Positions 31,119-41,828 are shown, numbered from the stretch's first letter. The stretch: DNA of 64,000 nt from Devosia crocina (GCF_900116545.1 NZ_FPCK01000001.1:1488001-1552000); one strand, 5' to 3'. A program made the numbers and translations. Notes: a model not told the origin generated them from the letters alone.

Positions 31119-33449
31119 TTACCTCTGGACAACCGCCGGCATCAGCGATTCCTCCTGTTGGACATGTTGCGGCTCGGAATGAGCCGAGGCGTCCGTATCG
31201 TTGTTCATGTCTGGGGAACGAAGTGGCAGCGTGAAGGTCACGCAGGCCCCAATCCTGCCCTGTTCGTCAGGTTCGGCATCGACCAGTTCGACAATGCCGC
31301 CATGTTGCTCGATGATCCTGGCGACAATGGCGAGGCCGAGTCCGGTCCCTTTTTCTCGTGTGGTCATATAGGGCTCGAGCAGCCGCTGCCGGTTCTCCTT
31401 GGGCCACCCTTTGCCGTTGTCGGATACAGAAATCCGCGCATGATTGCCTTCCTCGTGCGCCTCGACCCTGATTGCCGGCTGCCAGCCGGAGACCATGTCG
31501 AGCCCTTCGAAGGCTTCGACGGCATTCTTGATCAGGTTGGTCAGCGTCTGAGAGACCAGTCGCGTGTCGAACCAGGCATATATCGTCTCATCGGGCAAAT
31601 CTGTGGCGATGGCAACCTCTGGAAGCCGAACGCTCTCAAGGAAAACCGCTTGCCGGATGGTGTCCGACAGGTCGGCACGCTCGGGGGCAGCCTCCGGCAT
31701 TCTGGCGAATGCGGAAAACTCGTCCACCATCCGGCCGATATCGCCCACCTGCCGGACAATCGTATTGATGCACTTGTCGAAAACCTCGCGGTCCTCCTCG
31801 AGCTTGCTGCCATAGCGACGGCGCAGCCGCTCTGCCGAGAGCTGAATAGGTGTCAGCGGGTTCTTGATTTCGTGGGCAATGCGGCGAGCCACATCCGCCC
31901 ACGCACTCGTACGCTGCGCGGATTCCAGCTCAGTGATGTCGTCAAATGTCAGCACATAGCCCTTGGACTCCGTGATCGAGCCTTCGCGCGTCAGTTGCAC
32001 CTGATAGATGCGACGGTTGGTTTCGTTGCCGAGCTGAATCTGGTCGCGCACCTGACCACGCCGCGCAGACCGGGCCTTCTCCATGGTTGGGGCAATCTCA
32101 GGCAAAATATCCTCGAGCCTTTCGCCCATCATGTCGATTTCACTCTGCGAAAGCATTTCGGAAGCCCGCGCGTTAACGAGGGTAACCGCCCCGAAGGCAT
32201 CGAGGCCTATGATCCCCGCCGACACGCCTTCCACCACGGCTTCCGTAAACTGGCGACGCTTCTCGTTCACCTCGTTGGCGTTGAGCAATGCTTCGCGCTG
32301 CGACTTGAGCTGCTGCGTCATGCGGTTGAAGCCGTTGGAAAGATCGCGAAGATCGCCCCTGCCCTCCTGCACCGGCACGCGCACGTCGAGGTCGCCGCCG
32401 CTCACCCGGCGCGACGCGATCATCAGGTTCCGAATCGGATCGACAAAGCGGTTGGCCAGCGCGATGCCGATCCAGAGGGCAGCGAGCAGCAGCACCACGG
32501 CCAAACCGACATACATGATCGCGAAGGTGATCTGAAACACCAGCCGGTTCGAGGCGTATTCGCGATATTCCGTGATGTTGTCGTCGGTTAGCCGCATATA
32601 TTGCAGCACTTCCGCATCCACCGGCCGCGCCACGAACAGGAACACGTCATCATAGCCACGCAGCTTGATGATGGAGCCGACAAACTGGGTCGAACCCGGC
32701 GCGATTGGCGTCGGAATACCTTCGACAACCCCGTCCGTCACACCGGCTGGCGGGCGGGGGTAAGATCCGCCGACACTGATCTGGGCCCGGGTGATTTCGG
32801 CGCCCGAGCTATCGAGCAAGGACGCAAATGGCAGTGAGCGTGTTTGCGCAAGAGCGGTCAAGATGCGCGTAAACCGCGTCGGATCCTGATCGAAGATCGT
32901 ATGCGACTGCTCGACCTCGGTCGCAACCCAGATAATATCGTCCCGCAGCACTTGGGCATGCTCAAGCATGTAAGAGCGAGCAATGAGGCGGGAACTCTCC
33001 ACCATGGCGCGCGTACGCTCGGAAAACCATTGATCCAGGCCTTGGTTCAGCGAAATGGTGGCAACGATGGCAACAAGCACCGCCGGCGCACCGGCCACCA
33101 GTGCAAAGGTCGCAACCATGCGCATTTGGAGCGCCGAGCCAGGTACCCGCTGCACCCGGGCCTGAACCAGCAGAACCGCTTCGGTGACCACAAGCGCGAG
33201 CACCAGCAGCACGAGAATGCCCGTGACCACCCAGATCGCAGTCCAGACCGTAGCCGATGGCTCGATGTTGGTTGTTCCCGTCAGAATCAGAAACGACACC
33301 GAAGACATGAGAACGGACGCAAAAACCACAAAGAAACCGAGCACGCGAAGCGGCCCGTTCCCCTGACCGGATAACAGCGTGCGCGGTCCTTTTTTCCCAG
33401 TCATCGGCGTGGCTAGGGCCTCGATGTCGCTGCTGAGCGCCTCAGTCAT
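31119..33449 (-). CDS. ntrY: NtrY-type membrane sensor histidine kinase
   Basis: 776 residues. Several N-terminal membrane helices (VLGFFVVFASVLMSSVSFLI and following) and a periplasmic part precede a HAMP linker (ANRFVDPIRNLMIASRRVSG). A PAS domain follows near residue 400, then the phosphoacceptor histidine in [20 protein letters not shown] and the ATPase domain with LTNLIKNAVEAF, SDNGKGW and GTGLGLAIV. It phosphorylates NtrX, encoded directly downstream. 170 bases separate it from ntrC. Confidence 0.95.
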   Translation of the reverse strand: MTEALSSDIEALATPMTGKKGPRTLLSGQGNGPLRVLGFFVVFASVLMSSVSFLILTGTTNIEPSATVWTAIWVVTGILVLLVLALVVTEAVLLVQARVQRVPGSALQMRMVATFALVAGAPAVLVAIVATISLNQGLDQWFSERTRAMVESSRLIARSYMLEHAQVLRDDIIWVATEVEQSHTIFDQDPTRFTRILTALAQTRSLPFASLLDSSGAEITRAQISVGGSYPRPPAGVTDGVVEGIPTPIAPGSTQFVGSIIKLRGYDDVFLFVARPVDAEVLQYMRLTDDNITEYREYASNRLVFQITFAIMYVGLAVVLLLAALWIGIALANRFVDPIRNLMIASRRVSGGDLDVRVPVQEGRGDLRDLSNGFNRMTQQLKSQREALLNANEVNEKRRQFTEAVVEGVSAGIIGLDAFGAVTLVNARASEMLSQSEIDMMGERLEDILPEIAPTMEKARSARRGQVRDQIQLGNETNRRIYQVQLTREGSITESKGYVLTFDDITELESAQRTSAWADVARRIAHEIKNPLTPIQLSAERLRRRYGSKLEEDREVFDKCINTIVRQVGDIGRMVDEFSAFARMPEAAPERADLSDTIRQAVFLESVRLPEVAIATDLPDETIYAWFDTRLVSQTLTNLIKNAVEAFEGLDMVSGWQPAIRVEAHEEGNHARISVSDNGKGWPKENRQRLLEPYMTTREKGTGLGLAIVARIIEQHGGIVELVDAEPDEQGRIGACVTFTLPLRSPDMNNDTDASAHSEPQHVQQEESLMPAVVQR

Positions 33450-33619
33450 GCACTGCTCGGTTCTCTCCGGATCCCTGTTCTAGCGTCCCATGCAGCGCGC
33501 GTAATGGCGCCCATTGGGAGCTTCAGGCGGAAGACCCTGACCCAATTCGAGCAACCCTTCAAGAAAAATGTTGCCAAAATGTGACAGTCGCGCACGCACC
33601 CTTGGACTGAAAGCCGAGA

Positions 33620-35065
33620 TCAGTTTCGTCGGCTATGCTTGACGATCTCTATCGAGTGGGTCCGGATCTTCTTGCGCAGCGTATTCCGGTTGAGCCCCAA
33701 AAGGTCGGCGGCCTTGATCTGATTGCCACCGCATGCATTCAGCGCCATGGCGATCAGCGGAGCTTCTACACGGTCGATGACACGCTGATAGAGTCCGGCA
33801 GGCGGAAGGTTCGGCTCGTACTCGCGCAGCAACTGACCGACATGGCTTTCAACTGCTGTCGACACATCCACCGGGCCGATCGTTGAGTTGATCTCGGGTC
33901 GTTCGGCGATGTTGAGTTCGTTTTGCACGATCTCGGCAGAGATACTCTCATCGGCATACAGCGCGGAAAGCCTCCGCACCAGGTTTTCCAGCTCTCGGAT
34001 ATTGCCCGGCCAGGAGTAGTTCTGCATCAGGCGAATCGCCTCCGCCGAGATGGTCTTGGTCGGCTCTCCTTCCCGCTCCGCAGCGCGAAGGAAATGCTGA
34101 GCAAGGTCGGCGATATCGTCGATACGTTCGCGCAGCGGCGGCAGGCGGATCGGCACGACATTGAGACGATAATAAAGGTCCTCGCGGAAGAGGCCTTGCC
34201 GGATCATCTGGCTCAGATCCCGATGAGTGGCGGCAACGATGCGCACATTGGTCTTGATGGCGCTGCGGCCACCAACCATTGTATATTCGCCCTCCTGCAG
34301 CACGCGCAGAAGACGCGTTTGCGCGTCCATCGGCATATCGCCGATCTCGTCGAGAAAGAGCGTCCCGCCTTCCGCCTGCTCGAAACGTCCGGACGAGCGG
34401 GTGTTCGCGCCGGTAAAGGCGCCCTTCTCGTGCCCAAAGAGCTCGGCCTCGATGAGGTCGCGTGGAATGGCTGCCATGTTGATGGCGACGAAGGGGCCAT
34501 TCCGGCGCTTGCCGAAATCATGCAGCGCGCGTGCCACCAGTTCCTTGCCGGTGCCGCTTTCGCCGGTGATCATGACGGTCAGGTCGGTCTGCATCAGCCT
34601 GGCCAGTGCGCGGTAGATATCCTGCATGGCCGGGGACCGCCCGACCAGTGGCATGGACTCGCTCTGCTCTTCCACCTTACGGTCGGCCGCCGTAGGCTTC
34701 TTGGCGTCTGCCAGCGCGCGCGAAACAACGGAAAGCACCTCGGTGATATCGAAGGGCTTGGGCAGGTATTCGTAGGCTCCGACTTCAGAAGCGCGGATCG
34801 CGGTCATGAACGTATTCTGTGCGCTCATGACGATCATTGGCAGGTCGGGCCGCAACTTCTTGATCTTGGGCATGACCTCGAAGGCGTTTCCGTCGGGCAT
34901 GGCGACGTCGGTGATCAGCACATCGCCCTCCCCCCGGCTGACCCAGTTCCACATGGTGGAGATGTTGCCGGTTGGCCGAACTTCATAGCCGGCGCGGGTC
35001 AGTGCCTGGTTAAGTACCATGCGGATCGCGGCATCGTCGTCAGCGAGCAGGACTACGTGGCTCAT
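33620..35065 (-). CDS. ntrC: nitrogen regulation response regulator NtrC
   Basis: 481 residues. The receiver has [17 protein letters not shown] and the phosphoacceptor in [12 protein letters not shown]. The sigma54-interacting AAA domain has Walker A GESGTGKE, the GAFTGA loop in [16 protein letters not shown] and [20 protein letters not shown]. The C-terminal Fis-type helix-turn-helix is [20 protein letters not shown]. It activates nitrogen-assimilation promoters with sigma54. Its start overlaps the ntrB stop by ATGA. Confidence 0.97.
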   Translation of the reverse strand: MSHVVLLADDDAAIRMVLNQALTRAGYEVRPTGNISTMWNWVSRGEGDVLITDVAMPDGNAFEVMPKIKKLRPDLPMIVMSAQNTFMTAIRASEVGAYEYLPKPFDITEVLSVVSRALADAKKPTAADRKVEEQSESMPLVGRSPAMQDIYRALARLMQTDLTVMITGESGTGKELVARALHDFGKRRNGPFVAINMAAIPRDLIEAELFGHEKGAFTGANTRSSGRFEQAEGGTLFLDEIGDMPMDAQTRLLRVLQEGEYTMVGGRSAIKTNVRIVAATHRDLSQMIRQGLFREDLYYRLNVVPIRLPPLRERIDDIADLAQHFLRAAEREGEPTKTISAEAIRLMQNYSWPGNIRELENLVRRLSALYADESISAEIVQNELNIAERPEINSTIGPVDVSTAVESHVGQLLREYEPNLPPAGLYQRVIDRVEAPLIAMALNACGGNQIKAADLLGLNRNTLRKKIRTHSIEIVKHSRRN

Positions 35066-36192
35066 TTCGTCGATACCTCGTCAGAATTTTGTTGGAAGAC
35101 GCCATTGGCAACGGGCAGCAGAATGCGGAAGCGCGTCCGCCCTGGCCGGCTCTCGCAGTCGATCACTCCGCCATGATCCCCCACGATCTTGGCGACGAGG
35201 GCGAGCCCCAGACCGGAGCCGTTGGTCTTGGTGGTGACAAAGGGATCGAAAAGGAAAGGCAGCGTATCGAGCGGCACACCTGGTCCGTTATCCTCGATGA
35301 CGATCTCAAGCGGCAGGGAAATACGCTCCGCTACGCCAGCCACGCTGATACGAATTCCCGGGCGGAAAGCAGTGGAGAGACGGATTTCGGGTTTCTGTGT
35401 TCTCTCAAGCGCTTCCGAGGCATTTTTCACCAGATTCAAGAACACTTGAATAAGCTGGTCTCGATTGCCCAGCACCGGTGGCAGGGAGGGATCGTACTCT
35501 TCAAAGAAGGTGATTCCGCGCGCGACCCCGTTGCGGGCAAGAAGTTTTACCCGGTCGAGAACGACGTGAATGTTGATCGGCTCGCGCTCCATCGGGCGCT
35601 CGTCGCCAAACACTTCGACACGGTCGATCAGCCCAACGATGCGATCGGTCTCCTCACGGATCAGCCGGGCAAGCGGCACCTCGTCGCTGGCAACGGTTTG
35701 TTCCAACAATTGCGCCGCCCCGCGGATCCCCGAGAGTGGGTTCTTGATCTCGTGCGCGAGCATGGCAGCAAGGCCTGTCACCGATCGCGCCGCGCCGCGA
35801 GAAACCATTTGCCGGTCGATCTTGTCGGCCATGGTGCGCTCCTGGATCAGCACCGCGACCTGTCCATCCACATCGGACATGGGACTGGCGAAAACATCGG
35901 CAATGCGCTCGTCTCCAAAGCGGGACGAGCCTATGCGAACCCGGTACTCGGTCATTGGCGCACGGCGGTTTACCACCGTTTCGACAAGGCTGATGATAGG
36001 TGAGCCGAAGGCGAGCAGATCGTCCAGCTTCTGCCGCGTCAACACGCTCAGCGATGCCCCGAAGAACGCCTCCGCTGCATAGTTCACGAACTGGATCTTG
36101 CGTGCCTCATCGAGCACGATGATGGGCTGAGGCAACGCCTGCAGCACCGAGCGAGCGGGCACGGCATCGAGGATAGTCAAGGCAGCGCTCAT
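35062..36192 (-). CDS. ntrB: nitrogen regulation histidine kinase NtrB
   Basis: 376 residues from ATG 36192, which overlaps the dusB stop as ATGA; a start at 36207 is possible. A PAS domain ([20 protein letters not shown]) is followed by the phosphoacceptor region [20 protein letters not shown] and an ATPase domain ([35 protein letters not shown]). No membrane segment, as expected for this cytoplasmic kinase controlled by PII proteins. It is cotranscribed with dusB and ntrC, the classical nifR3-ntrB-ntrC order. Confidence 0.96.
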   Translation of the reverse strand: MSAALTILDAVPARSVLQALPQPIIVLDEARKIQFVNYAAEAFFGASLSVLTRQKLDDLLAFGSPIISLVETVVNRRAPMTEYRVRIGSSRFGDERIADVFASPMSDVDGQVAVLIQERTMADKIDRQMVSRGAARSVTGLAAMLAHEIKNPLSGIRGAAQLLEQTVASDEVPLARLIREETDRIVGLIDRVEVFGDERPMEREPINIHVVLDRVKLLARNGVARGITFFEEYDPSLPPVLGNRDQLIQVFLNLVKNASEALERTQKPEIRLSTAFRPGIRISVAGVAERISLPLEIVIEDNGPGVPLDTLPFLFDPFVTTKTNGSGLGLALVAKIVGDHGGVIDCESRPGRTRFRILLPVANGVFQQNSDEVSTK

Positions 36193-37190
36193 GCGGCTGC
36201 TCTCCATTCATCGGAAAAGATTCGGCCGATCAGGTCGATGACCTCGGCCGGCTGATCGTTGTTCAACAGCGCCGTGCGCGTCGGTTTATCGAGATTGAGA
36301 CCGGCGGCTTCAGCATACCAGTCGAGATGCTTGCGTGCGGCACGCGAGCCGACCTCGGTGCCGTAGTCCACCAGCATCTCCTGATAATGATGACGGATCA
36401 GCTCGATCAATTCGGTACCGCTTGGGGCATCCGGCGGCTTTTGACCGGCAAGCACAGCACCGATCTGCCCTACCCGCCATGGCTGTCCCTGAGCACCGCG
36501 GCCAAGCATCACAGCAGCCGCACCTGACTGATCGAGCGCTTCGGTTGCGCTTTCGCCATCCACAATGTCGCCATTGACCACCACGGGTACAGCGACAGCC
36601 TCTACCACAGCGCGCACCAACGCCCAGCGCGCAGTACCTTTGTAGAATTGCTGCCGCGTGCGACCGTGTACGGTGATCATCTGCGCCCCGGCGCTCACCG
36701 CCAGCCGCGCGATGTCCGGCGCATTGAGGCTGTCATCATCCCAGCCAAGCCGCATCTTTACTGTCACTGGCAGCTGCGTTGCGCCGGCGACGGCTTCAAC
36801 GATGGCCAGTGCCTGGTCAGGCACGCGCATCAGGGCTGAACCAGCATACCCACTGGTGACACGCTTGGCGGGGCAGCCGAAGTTGATGTCGACGATGTCC
36901 GCGCCGGCGCTCTCCGCGATACGGGCGCCCTCGGCCATCCAGCCCGGCTCGCACCCGGCAAGCTGCACCATGTGGGGCAGTTCCCCTGCCCGGCTGAGCT
37001 TTCGCACCATATCGGCGTGCCCGGTACCGAGCGCGGCGCTGGCGATCATCTCTGATACCACAAGTCCGGCACCGTAGCGCTCGGCGATCTCACGAAATGG
37101 ACGGTCGGTGATTCCCGCCATCGGTGCCAGAATGGCCCGGTTGCGGACTTCATGTCCGCCAATGCTCAACGGGAAGGCATTACCAGACAA
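36189..37190 (-). CDS. dusB: tRNA-dihydrouridine synthase B
   Basis: 333 residues. The FMN-binding barrel has LAPMAGITDRPFREI, DINFGCPAKRVTSGYAGSAL with the catalytic cysteine, HGRTRQQFYKGTA and VVNGDIVDGESATE, then GRGAQGQPW. It reduces uridine in tRNA D-loops. It heads the dusB-ntrB-ntrC operon (historically nifR3), a gene order well known in Hyphomicrobiales. It is divergent from ispDF with 173 bases in between. Confidence 0.96.
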   Translation of the reverse strand: MSGNAFPLSIGGHEVRNRAILAPMAGITDRPFREIAERYGAGLVVSEMIASAALGTGHADMVRKLSRAGELPHMVQLAGCEPGWMAEGARIAESAGADIVDINFGCPAKRVTSGYAGSALMRVPDQALAIVEAVAGATQLPVTVKMRLGWDDDSLNAPDIARLAVSAGAQMITVHGRTRQQFYKGTARWALVRAVVEAVAVPVVVNGDIVDGESATEALDQSGAAAVMLGRGAQGQPWRVGQIGAVLAGQKPPDAPSGTELIELIRHHYQEMLVDYGTEVGSRAARKHLDWYAEAAGLNLDKPTRTALLNNDQPAEVIDLIGRIFSDEWRAAA

Positions 37191-37363
37191 AGAGTGCCCC
37201 AGAAATCATCAATCAAAGCAACGTGCCCGCACAATAGTCATTATGCGCGCTGGTGCAACACCCAAAGGATCTGCAGAGGGTGGGAAGCTGCGCTGCTCTT
37301 GCCGCATGCCAAGGCGAAGGCTAGACCAGTTCTATCTCTGACGGTCGAGTAGCCGCTGCCTAT

Positions 37364-38560
37364 ATGTCCATACGTCCTAAATCCATAGCCGTCATCATCG
37401 TCGCCGCTGGCAAGGGTGAGCGCGCCCACTCGGAAGGCACCGCTCATCCCAAGCAGTATCGAACCGTCGCCGGCCGCGCCGTCCTCGCTCGCACCGTGGA
37501 TGCCTTTCTGGCTCATCCCGCTATAGCGACGATCCTGCCGGTCATTCATTCGGATCACGCAGAGGCTTACGCAGCTCTGAAGCTCGAGGATACACGCCTC
37601 CGTTCGCCCATCACGGGTGGCGCGACCCGCCAGGCGTCGGTTCTCGAGGGCTTGAAAGCGCTGGCGCCGGAGCGGCCGGATCTGGTTCTCATCCAGGATG
37701 CCGCCCGCCCCTTCGTGTCTCCGAAACAGATAGAGCAGGTGCTGAGCGCGCTCGAGAGCCATGATGGCGCCCTGCCAACCCTGCCGCTTACCGACACGAT
37801 CAAACGCGCTCCGGATGGCCGTGAAATCGCCATTACGGAAGATCGGCGCACGCTCTTTGCCGCGCAAACGCCACAAGGGTTCCGGTTCGGACAGATCTTT
37901 TCCGCGCATATGCGGGCCGCAACGGTTCGGCGCGAGTTCACCGACGATGCGGAAATCGCCGAATGGGCAGGTTTGCGCGTGGCAATGACCACTGGCGACC
38001 GGGACAATTTCAAGATCACGCATCCGGAGGACTTCCGGCGTGCAGAGCGGCATATTCTGGGAGACAAGGCCATGGAGACACGCGTGGGCACTGGCTACGA
38101 TGTTCATCCCTTCGAGCCGGGTGACGCAGTGTTTCTCGGCGGCGTGCGCATCGAGCATACCGCCAAACTGCAGGGCCATTCCGACGCAGATGTTGCGCTT
38201 CATGCTCTGACCGACGCTATTTTAGGCGCGATCGGCGAAGGCGATATCGGTGTTCACTTCCCGCCCAGTGACATGCAATGGCGTGGTGCCCGCTCCACCA
38301 TCTTCCTTGAACACGCCGGAAAGCTGGTGTCCGAGCGCGGTGGGCGCATAGTCAATCTCGATGTGACGATTGTTTGTGAAGCGCCCAGGATTGCCAAACA
38401 CGTCCCGGCGATGTGCACTGTCATTGCCCAGACTCTGGGCATCAAAGCCAGTCGCGTCGCGATCAAGGCGACAACAAGCGAAAAGCTCGGGTTCATCGGG
38501 CGGGAGGAAGGTATTGTGGCTATGGCAAGTGCAAGTGTTGAAGTACCAAGGGATGAGTGA
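37364..38560 (+). CDS. ispDF: bifunctional IspD/IspF enzyme of the MEP isoprenoid pathway
   Basis: 398 residues. Residues 1-230 form the IspD cytidylyltransferase (IVAAGKGERAHSEG, LIQDAARPFVSP, TPQGFRF). Residues 240-398 form IspF, with GTGYDVHPFEPGDAVFLGG, HSDADVALHALTDAILGAIG and GDIGVHFPPSD, then the C-terminal TSEKLGFIGREEGI. The two act at the third and fifth steps of the MEP pathway. The fused form is typical of alpha- and epsilonproteobacteria. Its stop overlaps the start of pncC (TGATG). Confidence 0.96.
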   Translation: MSIRPKSIAVIIVAAGKGERAHSEGTAHPKQYRTVAGRAVLARTVDAFLAHPAIATILPVIHSDHAEAYAALKLEDTRLRSPITGGATRQASVLEGLKALAPERPDLVLIQDAARPFVSPKQIEQVLSALESHDGALPTLPLTDTIKRAPDGREIAITEDRRTLFAAQTPQGFRFGQIFSAHMRAATVRREFTDDAEIAEWAGLRVAMTTGDRDNFKITHPEDFRRAERHILGDKAMETRVGTGYDVHPFEPGDAVFLGGVRIEHTAKLQGHSDADVALHALTDAILGAIGEGDIGVHFPPSDMQWRGARSTIFLEHAGKLVSERGGRIVNLDVTIVCEAPRIAKHVPAMCTVIAQTLGIKASRVAIKATTSEKLGFIGREEGIVAMASASVEVPRDE

Positions 38561-39069
38561 TGGCAAAAACCGTTCAGGCGAGTGAACCAAGTGCCGGCAA
38601 GCGCATCATCGACCTCTTACGCGAAACCAATCGCAGCATCGTCACGGCTGAAAGCTGCACGGGCGGCCTGATCGCGGCTGCCTTGACCGACGTTCCCGGC
38701 TCCTCCGCCGTGGTCTATGGCGGCTTTATAACCTACTCCAACACCGCCAAGTCGAAGATGATCCAGGTCCCCTCGCGCCTCATCCATGACTATGGCGCGG
38801 TTAGCAATCAGGTCGCCCGTGCCATGGCAGACGGCGCGCGCAACACCGCCCGCGTCGACATCGCCGTTTCCGCAACTGGCATTGCCGGTCCGGATGGTGG
38901 CACGGACAAAAAACCGGTTGGTCTGGTATACGTAGCCGTTTCTTCGGACCTGGCCACCGTCGTTATCGAGCACCGCTTCGGCGACATCGGCCGCGACGAA
39001 GTTCGCAAGGCGACGGCGGCGGCAGCGCTGGATCTGGTTCTGCAGGTGCTGACCAGCGTAGAAGAGTAA
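38560..39069 (+). CDS. pncC: CinA-family nicotinamide-nucleotide amidohydrolase
   Basis: 169 residues from ATG 38560. The CinA C-terminal domain motifs are visible: TAESCTGGLIAAALTDVPGS, VVYGGFITYSNTAKSKM and SATGIAGPDGGTDKKPVGLV. The catalytic serine lies in ESCTGG. The enzyme deamidates NMN in pyridine-nucleotide recycling. It is translationally coupled to ispDF (TGATG). The N-terminal COG1058 domain of full CinA is absent, which is usual in this group. Confidence 0.92.
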   Translation: MAKTVQASEPSAGKRIIDLLRETNRSIVTAESCTGGLIAAALTDVPGSSAVVYGGFITYSNTAKSKMIQVPSRLIHDYGAVSNQVARAMADGARNTARVDIAVSATGIAGPDGGTDKKPVGLVYVAVSSDLATVVIEHRFGDIGRDEVRKATAAAALDLVLQVLTSVEE

Positions 39070-39119
39070 AGCAGAGCATTTCAACTCTGTTTCAAGCGGC
39101 TGGCATTCCCGTCTTCGTC

Positions 39120-39142
39120 ACCACCGGGCCTGTCCCGGTGGT
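39120..39142. repeat. 9-bp hairpin between convergent pncC and ratA-like genes
   Basis: ACCACCGGG (39120-39128) pairs with CCCGGTGGT (39134-39142). Such CCCGGTGGTCCA palindromes recur between genes in Hyphomicrobiales. With genes converging from both sides it may act as a two-way transcription barrier, though a T-run is lacking. Confidence 0.5.
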
Positions 39143-39204
39143 CCATGCCTAGGCAAGATGGATTGTCCCGACGCGCCGGGCAAAAGCGTCAGGCGTAAAA
39201 TGCT

Positions 39205-39648
39205 TCAACTGCCAAATCGCCGGTCGGCTTCTTCTGCAAAAGCCCGGATGATCTCGTCCTGCTTGGCAGCGAAGGCAGGCTCGGCGACGGCCGCAATGAA
39301 GGGGTTCGAGATTTTGAAGTCGATCTCGAACCGGACCCTTGTCCCCTGCCCCTCTGGCTCGAACGACCAAATCGAATCGAGATAAGCGAACGGACCATCG
39401 ACAGCCTTCGCCGCGATCGTCAGAGCGTCCGGGTCGATCGTCACGCGGCTTGTATAGGCTTGCGTGATTGGCCCAAAATAGAGGGTCATTTTTGCAAGGC
39501 GCACGTCCTTGTCCCGGGCAGCAGGATCGGGACGCACGTCCATCGCCTTGCAGTTCGGGATGAAGCGCGGGTAGTCCTCTAGCTCGCTGACGATTTCGAA
39601 CATCGAGTGCGGCAGGTGCGGCACATGCCGCTCAAAAAAGCGCTTCAT
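39205..39648 (-). CDS. RatA/COQ10-type START-domain protein (ubiquinone-binding family)
   Basis: 147 residues. The fold-typical text is VPHLPHSMFEIVSELEDYPR with FIPNCKAMDVR, then FGPITQAYTSRVTIDPDAL and WSFEPEGQGTRVRFEIDFKI. This family covers bacterial RatA and mitochondrial COQ10, which bind ubiquinone and support respiration; the toxin label of E. coli RatA is not supported here. Its start is at the lipA stop, so it forms an operon with lipA, an arrangement widespread in alphaproteobacteria. Confidence 0.9.
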   Translation of the reverse strand: MKRFFERHVPHLPHSMFEIVSELEDYPRFIPNCKAMDVRPDPAARDKDVRLAKMTLYFGPITQAYTSRVTIDPDALTIAAKAVDGPFAYLDSIWSFEPEGQGTRVRFEIDFKISNPFIAAVAEPAFAAKQDEIIRAFAEEADRRFGS

Positions 39649-40601
39649 CAGTGACCAAGCTTTGCAAGACGCGCTGCCTTGAGCTGGGCGAAATCTTCGC
39701 CGGCATGGTGCGAGGACCGGGTGAGCGGGCTCGAAGAAACCAGCAAAAAGCCCTTGGCGGTTGCTACAGTAGCGAAGGACTTGAACTCCTCAGGCGTTAC
39801 AAACCGCTGCAGCGGATAGTGCTTCTTGGTTGGCTGCAGATACTGGCCGATGGTCAGGAAATCGACTTCAGCCGAGCGCAGATCGTCCATGAGCTGCAGG
39901 ACCTCGTTCCGCTCCTCACCCAGGCCGACCATGATGCCGGACTTGGTGAAAATGGTTGGGTCGAGCTCCTTGACCCGCTGCAGCAGCCGGATCGAATGGA
40001 AGTAGCGGGCGCCGGGCCGAACCTTCAGATACTTTGACGGCACGGTTTCGAGATTGTGGTTGAACACGTCGGGCTTCGCCGCCACAACAACCTCGAGCGC
40101 ACCATCCTTGCGGAGAAAATCGGGCGTAAGGATTTCGATCGTGGTGCGCGGGTTCCGGGCGCGAATAGCCAGGATCACATCGGCAAAGTGCTGCGCGCCG
40201 CCGTCAGCCAGATCGTCCCGGTCGACCGAGGTAATCACGACATGCTCAAGACCGAGCTTTTGCACCGCAATGGCGACATTTTCCGGCTCGTGGGGATCGA
40301 GCGGTCCAGGAAGGCCCGTGCGCACATTGCAAAAGGCGCAGGCCCGCGTGCAGATCTCGCCCATGATCATCATGGTCGCGTGCTTCTTGCTCCAGCACTC
40401 GCCGATGTTTGGGCAGCCGGCTTCCTCGCAGACGGTGACGAGATTGTTCTCGCGCACGATCTCTTGGGTTTCCTTGTAAATCGGAGAACCCGGAGCCTTC
40501 ACGCGGATCCAGTCGGGCTTGCGCAGCACGATGCTGTCGGGCCGGTTGGCCTTTTCAGGATGGCGCGGCTTAAGCGCCGAATTATCGATGAGCGTGACCA
40601 T
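39648..40601 (-). CDS. lipA: lipoyl synthase
   Basis: 317 residues. Two iron-sulfur clusters are encoded by [12 protein letters not shown] (auxiliary cluster) and [10 protein letters not shown] (radical SAM CxxxCxxC), with the C-terminal RSSHHAGE ending that supplies the serine ligand region. It inserts sulfur into protein-bound octanoyl groups to make lipoyl groups for the pyruvate dehydrogenase subunits encoded nearby. It is the gene before the RatA-like gene and lies downstream of the pdh/lpd block on the same strand. Confidence 0.97.
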   Translation of the reverse strand: MVTLIDNSALKPRHPEKANRPDSIVLRKPDWIRVKAPGSPIYKETQEIVRENNLVTVCEEAGCPNIGECWSKKHATMMIMGEICTRACAFCNVRTGLPGPLDPHEPENVAIAVQKLGLEHVVITSVDRDDLADGGAQHFADVILAIRARNPRTTIEILTPDFLRKDGALEVVVAAKPDVFNHNLETVPSKYLKVRPGARYFHSIRLLQRVKELDPTIFTKSGIMVGLGEERNEVLQLMDDLRSAEVDFLTIGQYLQPTKKHYPLQRFVTPEEFKSFATVATAKGFLLVSSSPLTRSSHHAGEDFAQLKAARLAKLGH

Positions 40602-40621
40602 ATTAGTCCTGTCTGGGCAAA

Positions 40622-40665
40622 GTGTTTCCAGGCGAAGTGGGTATCGGTTCGCTGTCCGGAAACAC
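40622..40665. repeat. 44-base palindromic intergenic element, copy 1
   Basis: The left arm GTGTTTCC and the right arm GGAAACAC enclose a middle containing AGTGGG and CGGTT. The same element in related form lies at 44060-44104 (GCGTTTCC ... GGAAACGC, again with TGGGAACCGGTT in the middle). The compensating change G-T-G/C-A-C against G-C-G/C-G-C keeps pairing, so a folded form is conserved. Confidence 0.65.
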
Positions 40666-40743
40666 GTCCACTAGAGCCCCTATATCGCTCCCATGAGCTG
40701 CCGGTTCAACCCGGCCTTTCTGCTAGGCTGGCTTGCGTTCGGA

Positions 40744-41784
40744 TCAGCCAAGCACCTCTGCGACCTCTACCCAATCGCCGCCGCGAGAGGCCGAAAGGAT
40801 GCTCGACTGTACAAGAGCCAACGAACCCAGATTGTCCGCGCCGGAGCTGAAGCCGACTGGCACCGTTCCTGTCTCGATCACCTTGGCGATAGCGTTCAGT
40901 GTGCCCTTGCGATCTGGAAACTGCACGGGATCGAGTGGTATAGGCCTTGGTTCCTGATCCAGAGGCTGCAGAGTCAGGATATCCGGACCGGTCCGATCGC
41001 GGAAATGGTCGCGCGACGTCCAATGGATCTGGCCCTGGGCTGCATCCATCACCCATTCGCCGGCCCACGGCGTCACGGCCCCGGTGTTCATCCAGCTTGC
41101 TCGGTAGGACACCATCGTGCCTTTCGAAAACTCGATCAGCGCCGCCCCGCTCGGGTGGAACTGGAACGGGCTGCCCGGCGGGTTCCAGGTCCGGCACGAT
41201 AGACGCACCGGCTCTTCCCCGAGTACATAGCGCATCAGGTCGAAGTGGTGGATCGACATGTCGGCGAGGAGCGGATCGGGCATATCCCAATAGCGATAGC
41301 CCTGGCTTGGACCATGCCGGCGGAAATCGATGGACACCATGTTCATGACGCCAAACTGGTTCTCGGCGATCAGCTTGGCCGCAGCGATCGGTGCAGGTTG
41401 ATGGCGATAGTTCTGGCTGACCATCAGCACCCGGTCCTGCGCCTTGGCGAGGGTAACTAGTTCCTTGCCTTGGGCGATGGTCGAGGTGAAAGGCTTTTCG
41501 ACGATTACGTGATAGCCCAGCTCGAGGCAGCGCTTGACCACGGGGTAATGCGCTTCGGTCCGCAGAGTGCAGATCGCAAGCACCGCATCGGTTTTCTTTG
41601 CTGCTTCTTCAAGGCTGGAAAAGCAGAATTTTGGATCTATTCCCAACTCCGTCTGCAGGCGTTCGGAGGCCTCGGGATTGGTATCCACATAGCCCACCAT
41701 TTCGACAGAGGGAACTTTAGGGATAACTTCCTTGGTCCAGCTGAACCCCCAGTGTCCGAGGCCGATCTGAATTGCCTTGACCAT
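40744..41784 (-). CDS. Gfo/Idh/MocA-family NAD(P)-dependent oxidoreductase
   Basis: 346 residues from ATG 41784. The Rossmann start is AIQIGLGHWGFSWTKEVIP. The catalytic-region motif of the family appears as VIVEKPFTSTIAQG, where EKP is the hallmark. C-terminal elements include DLMRYVLGEEPV, with histidine in ADMSIHHFDLMRYV. These enzymes oxidise sugars, inositols or related alcohols with a dinucleotide cofactor. The substrate is unknown. The gene lies between lpdA and lipA with over 130 bases on each side, so it is probably a separate unit. Confidence 0.85.
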   Translation of the reverse strand: MVKAIQIGLGHWGFSWTKEVIPKVPSVEMVGYVDTNPEASERLQTELGIDPKFCFSSLEEAAKKTDAVLAICTLRTEAHYPVVKRCLELGYHVIVEKPFTSTIAQGKELVTLAKAQDRVLMVSQNYRHQPAPIAAAKLIAENQFGVMNMVSIDFRRHGPSQGYRYWDMPDPLLADMSIHHFDLMRYVLGEEPVRLSCRTWNPPGSPFQFHPSGAALIEFSKGTMVSYRASWMNTGAVTPWAGEWVMDAAQGQIHWTSRDHFRDRTGPDILTLQPLDQEPRPIPLDPVQFPDRKGTLNAIAKVIETGTVPVGFSSGADNLGSLALVQSSILSASRGGDWVEVAEVLG

Positions 41785-41828
41785 GTGGGAAACTCCTGTG
41801 GTTTTTTTGCTTTTTCCAGCCACCGAAC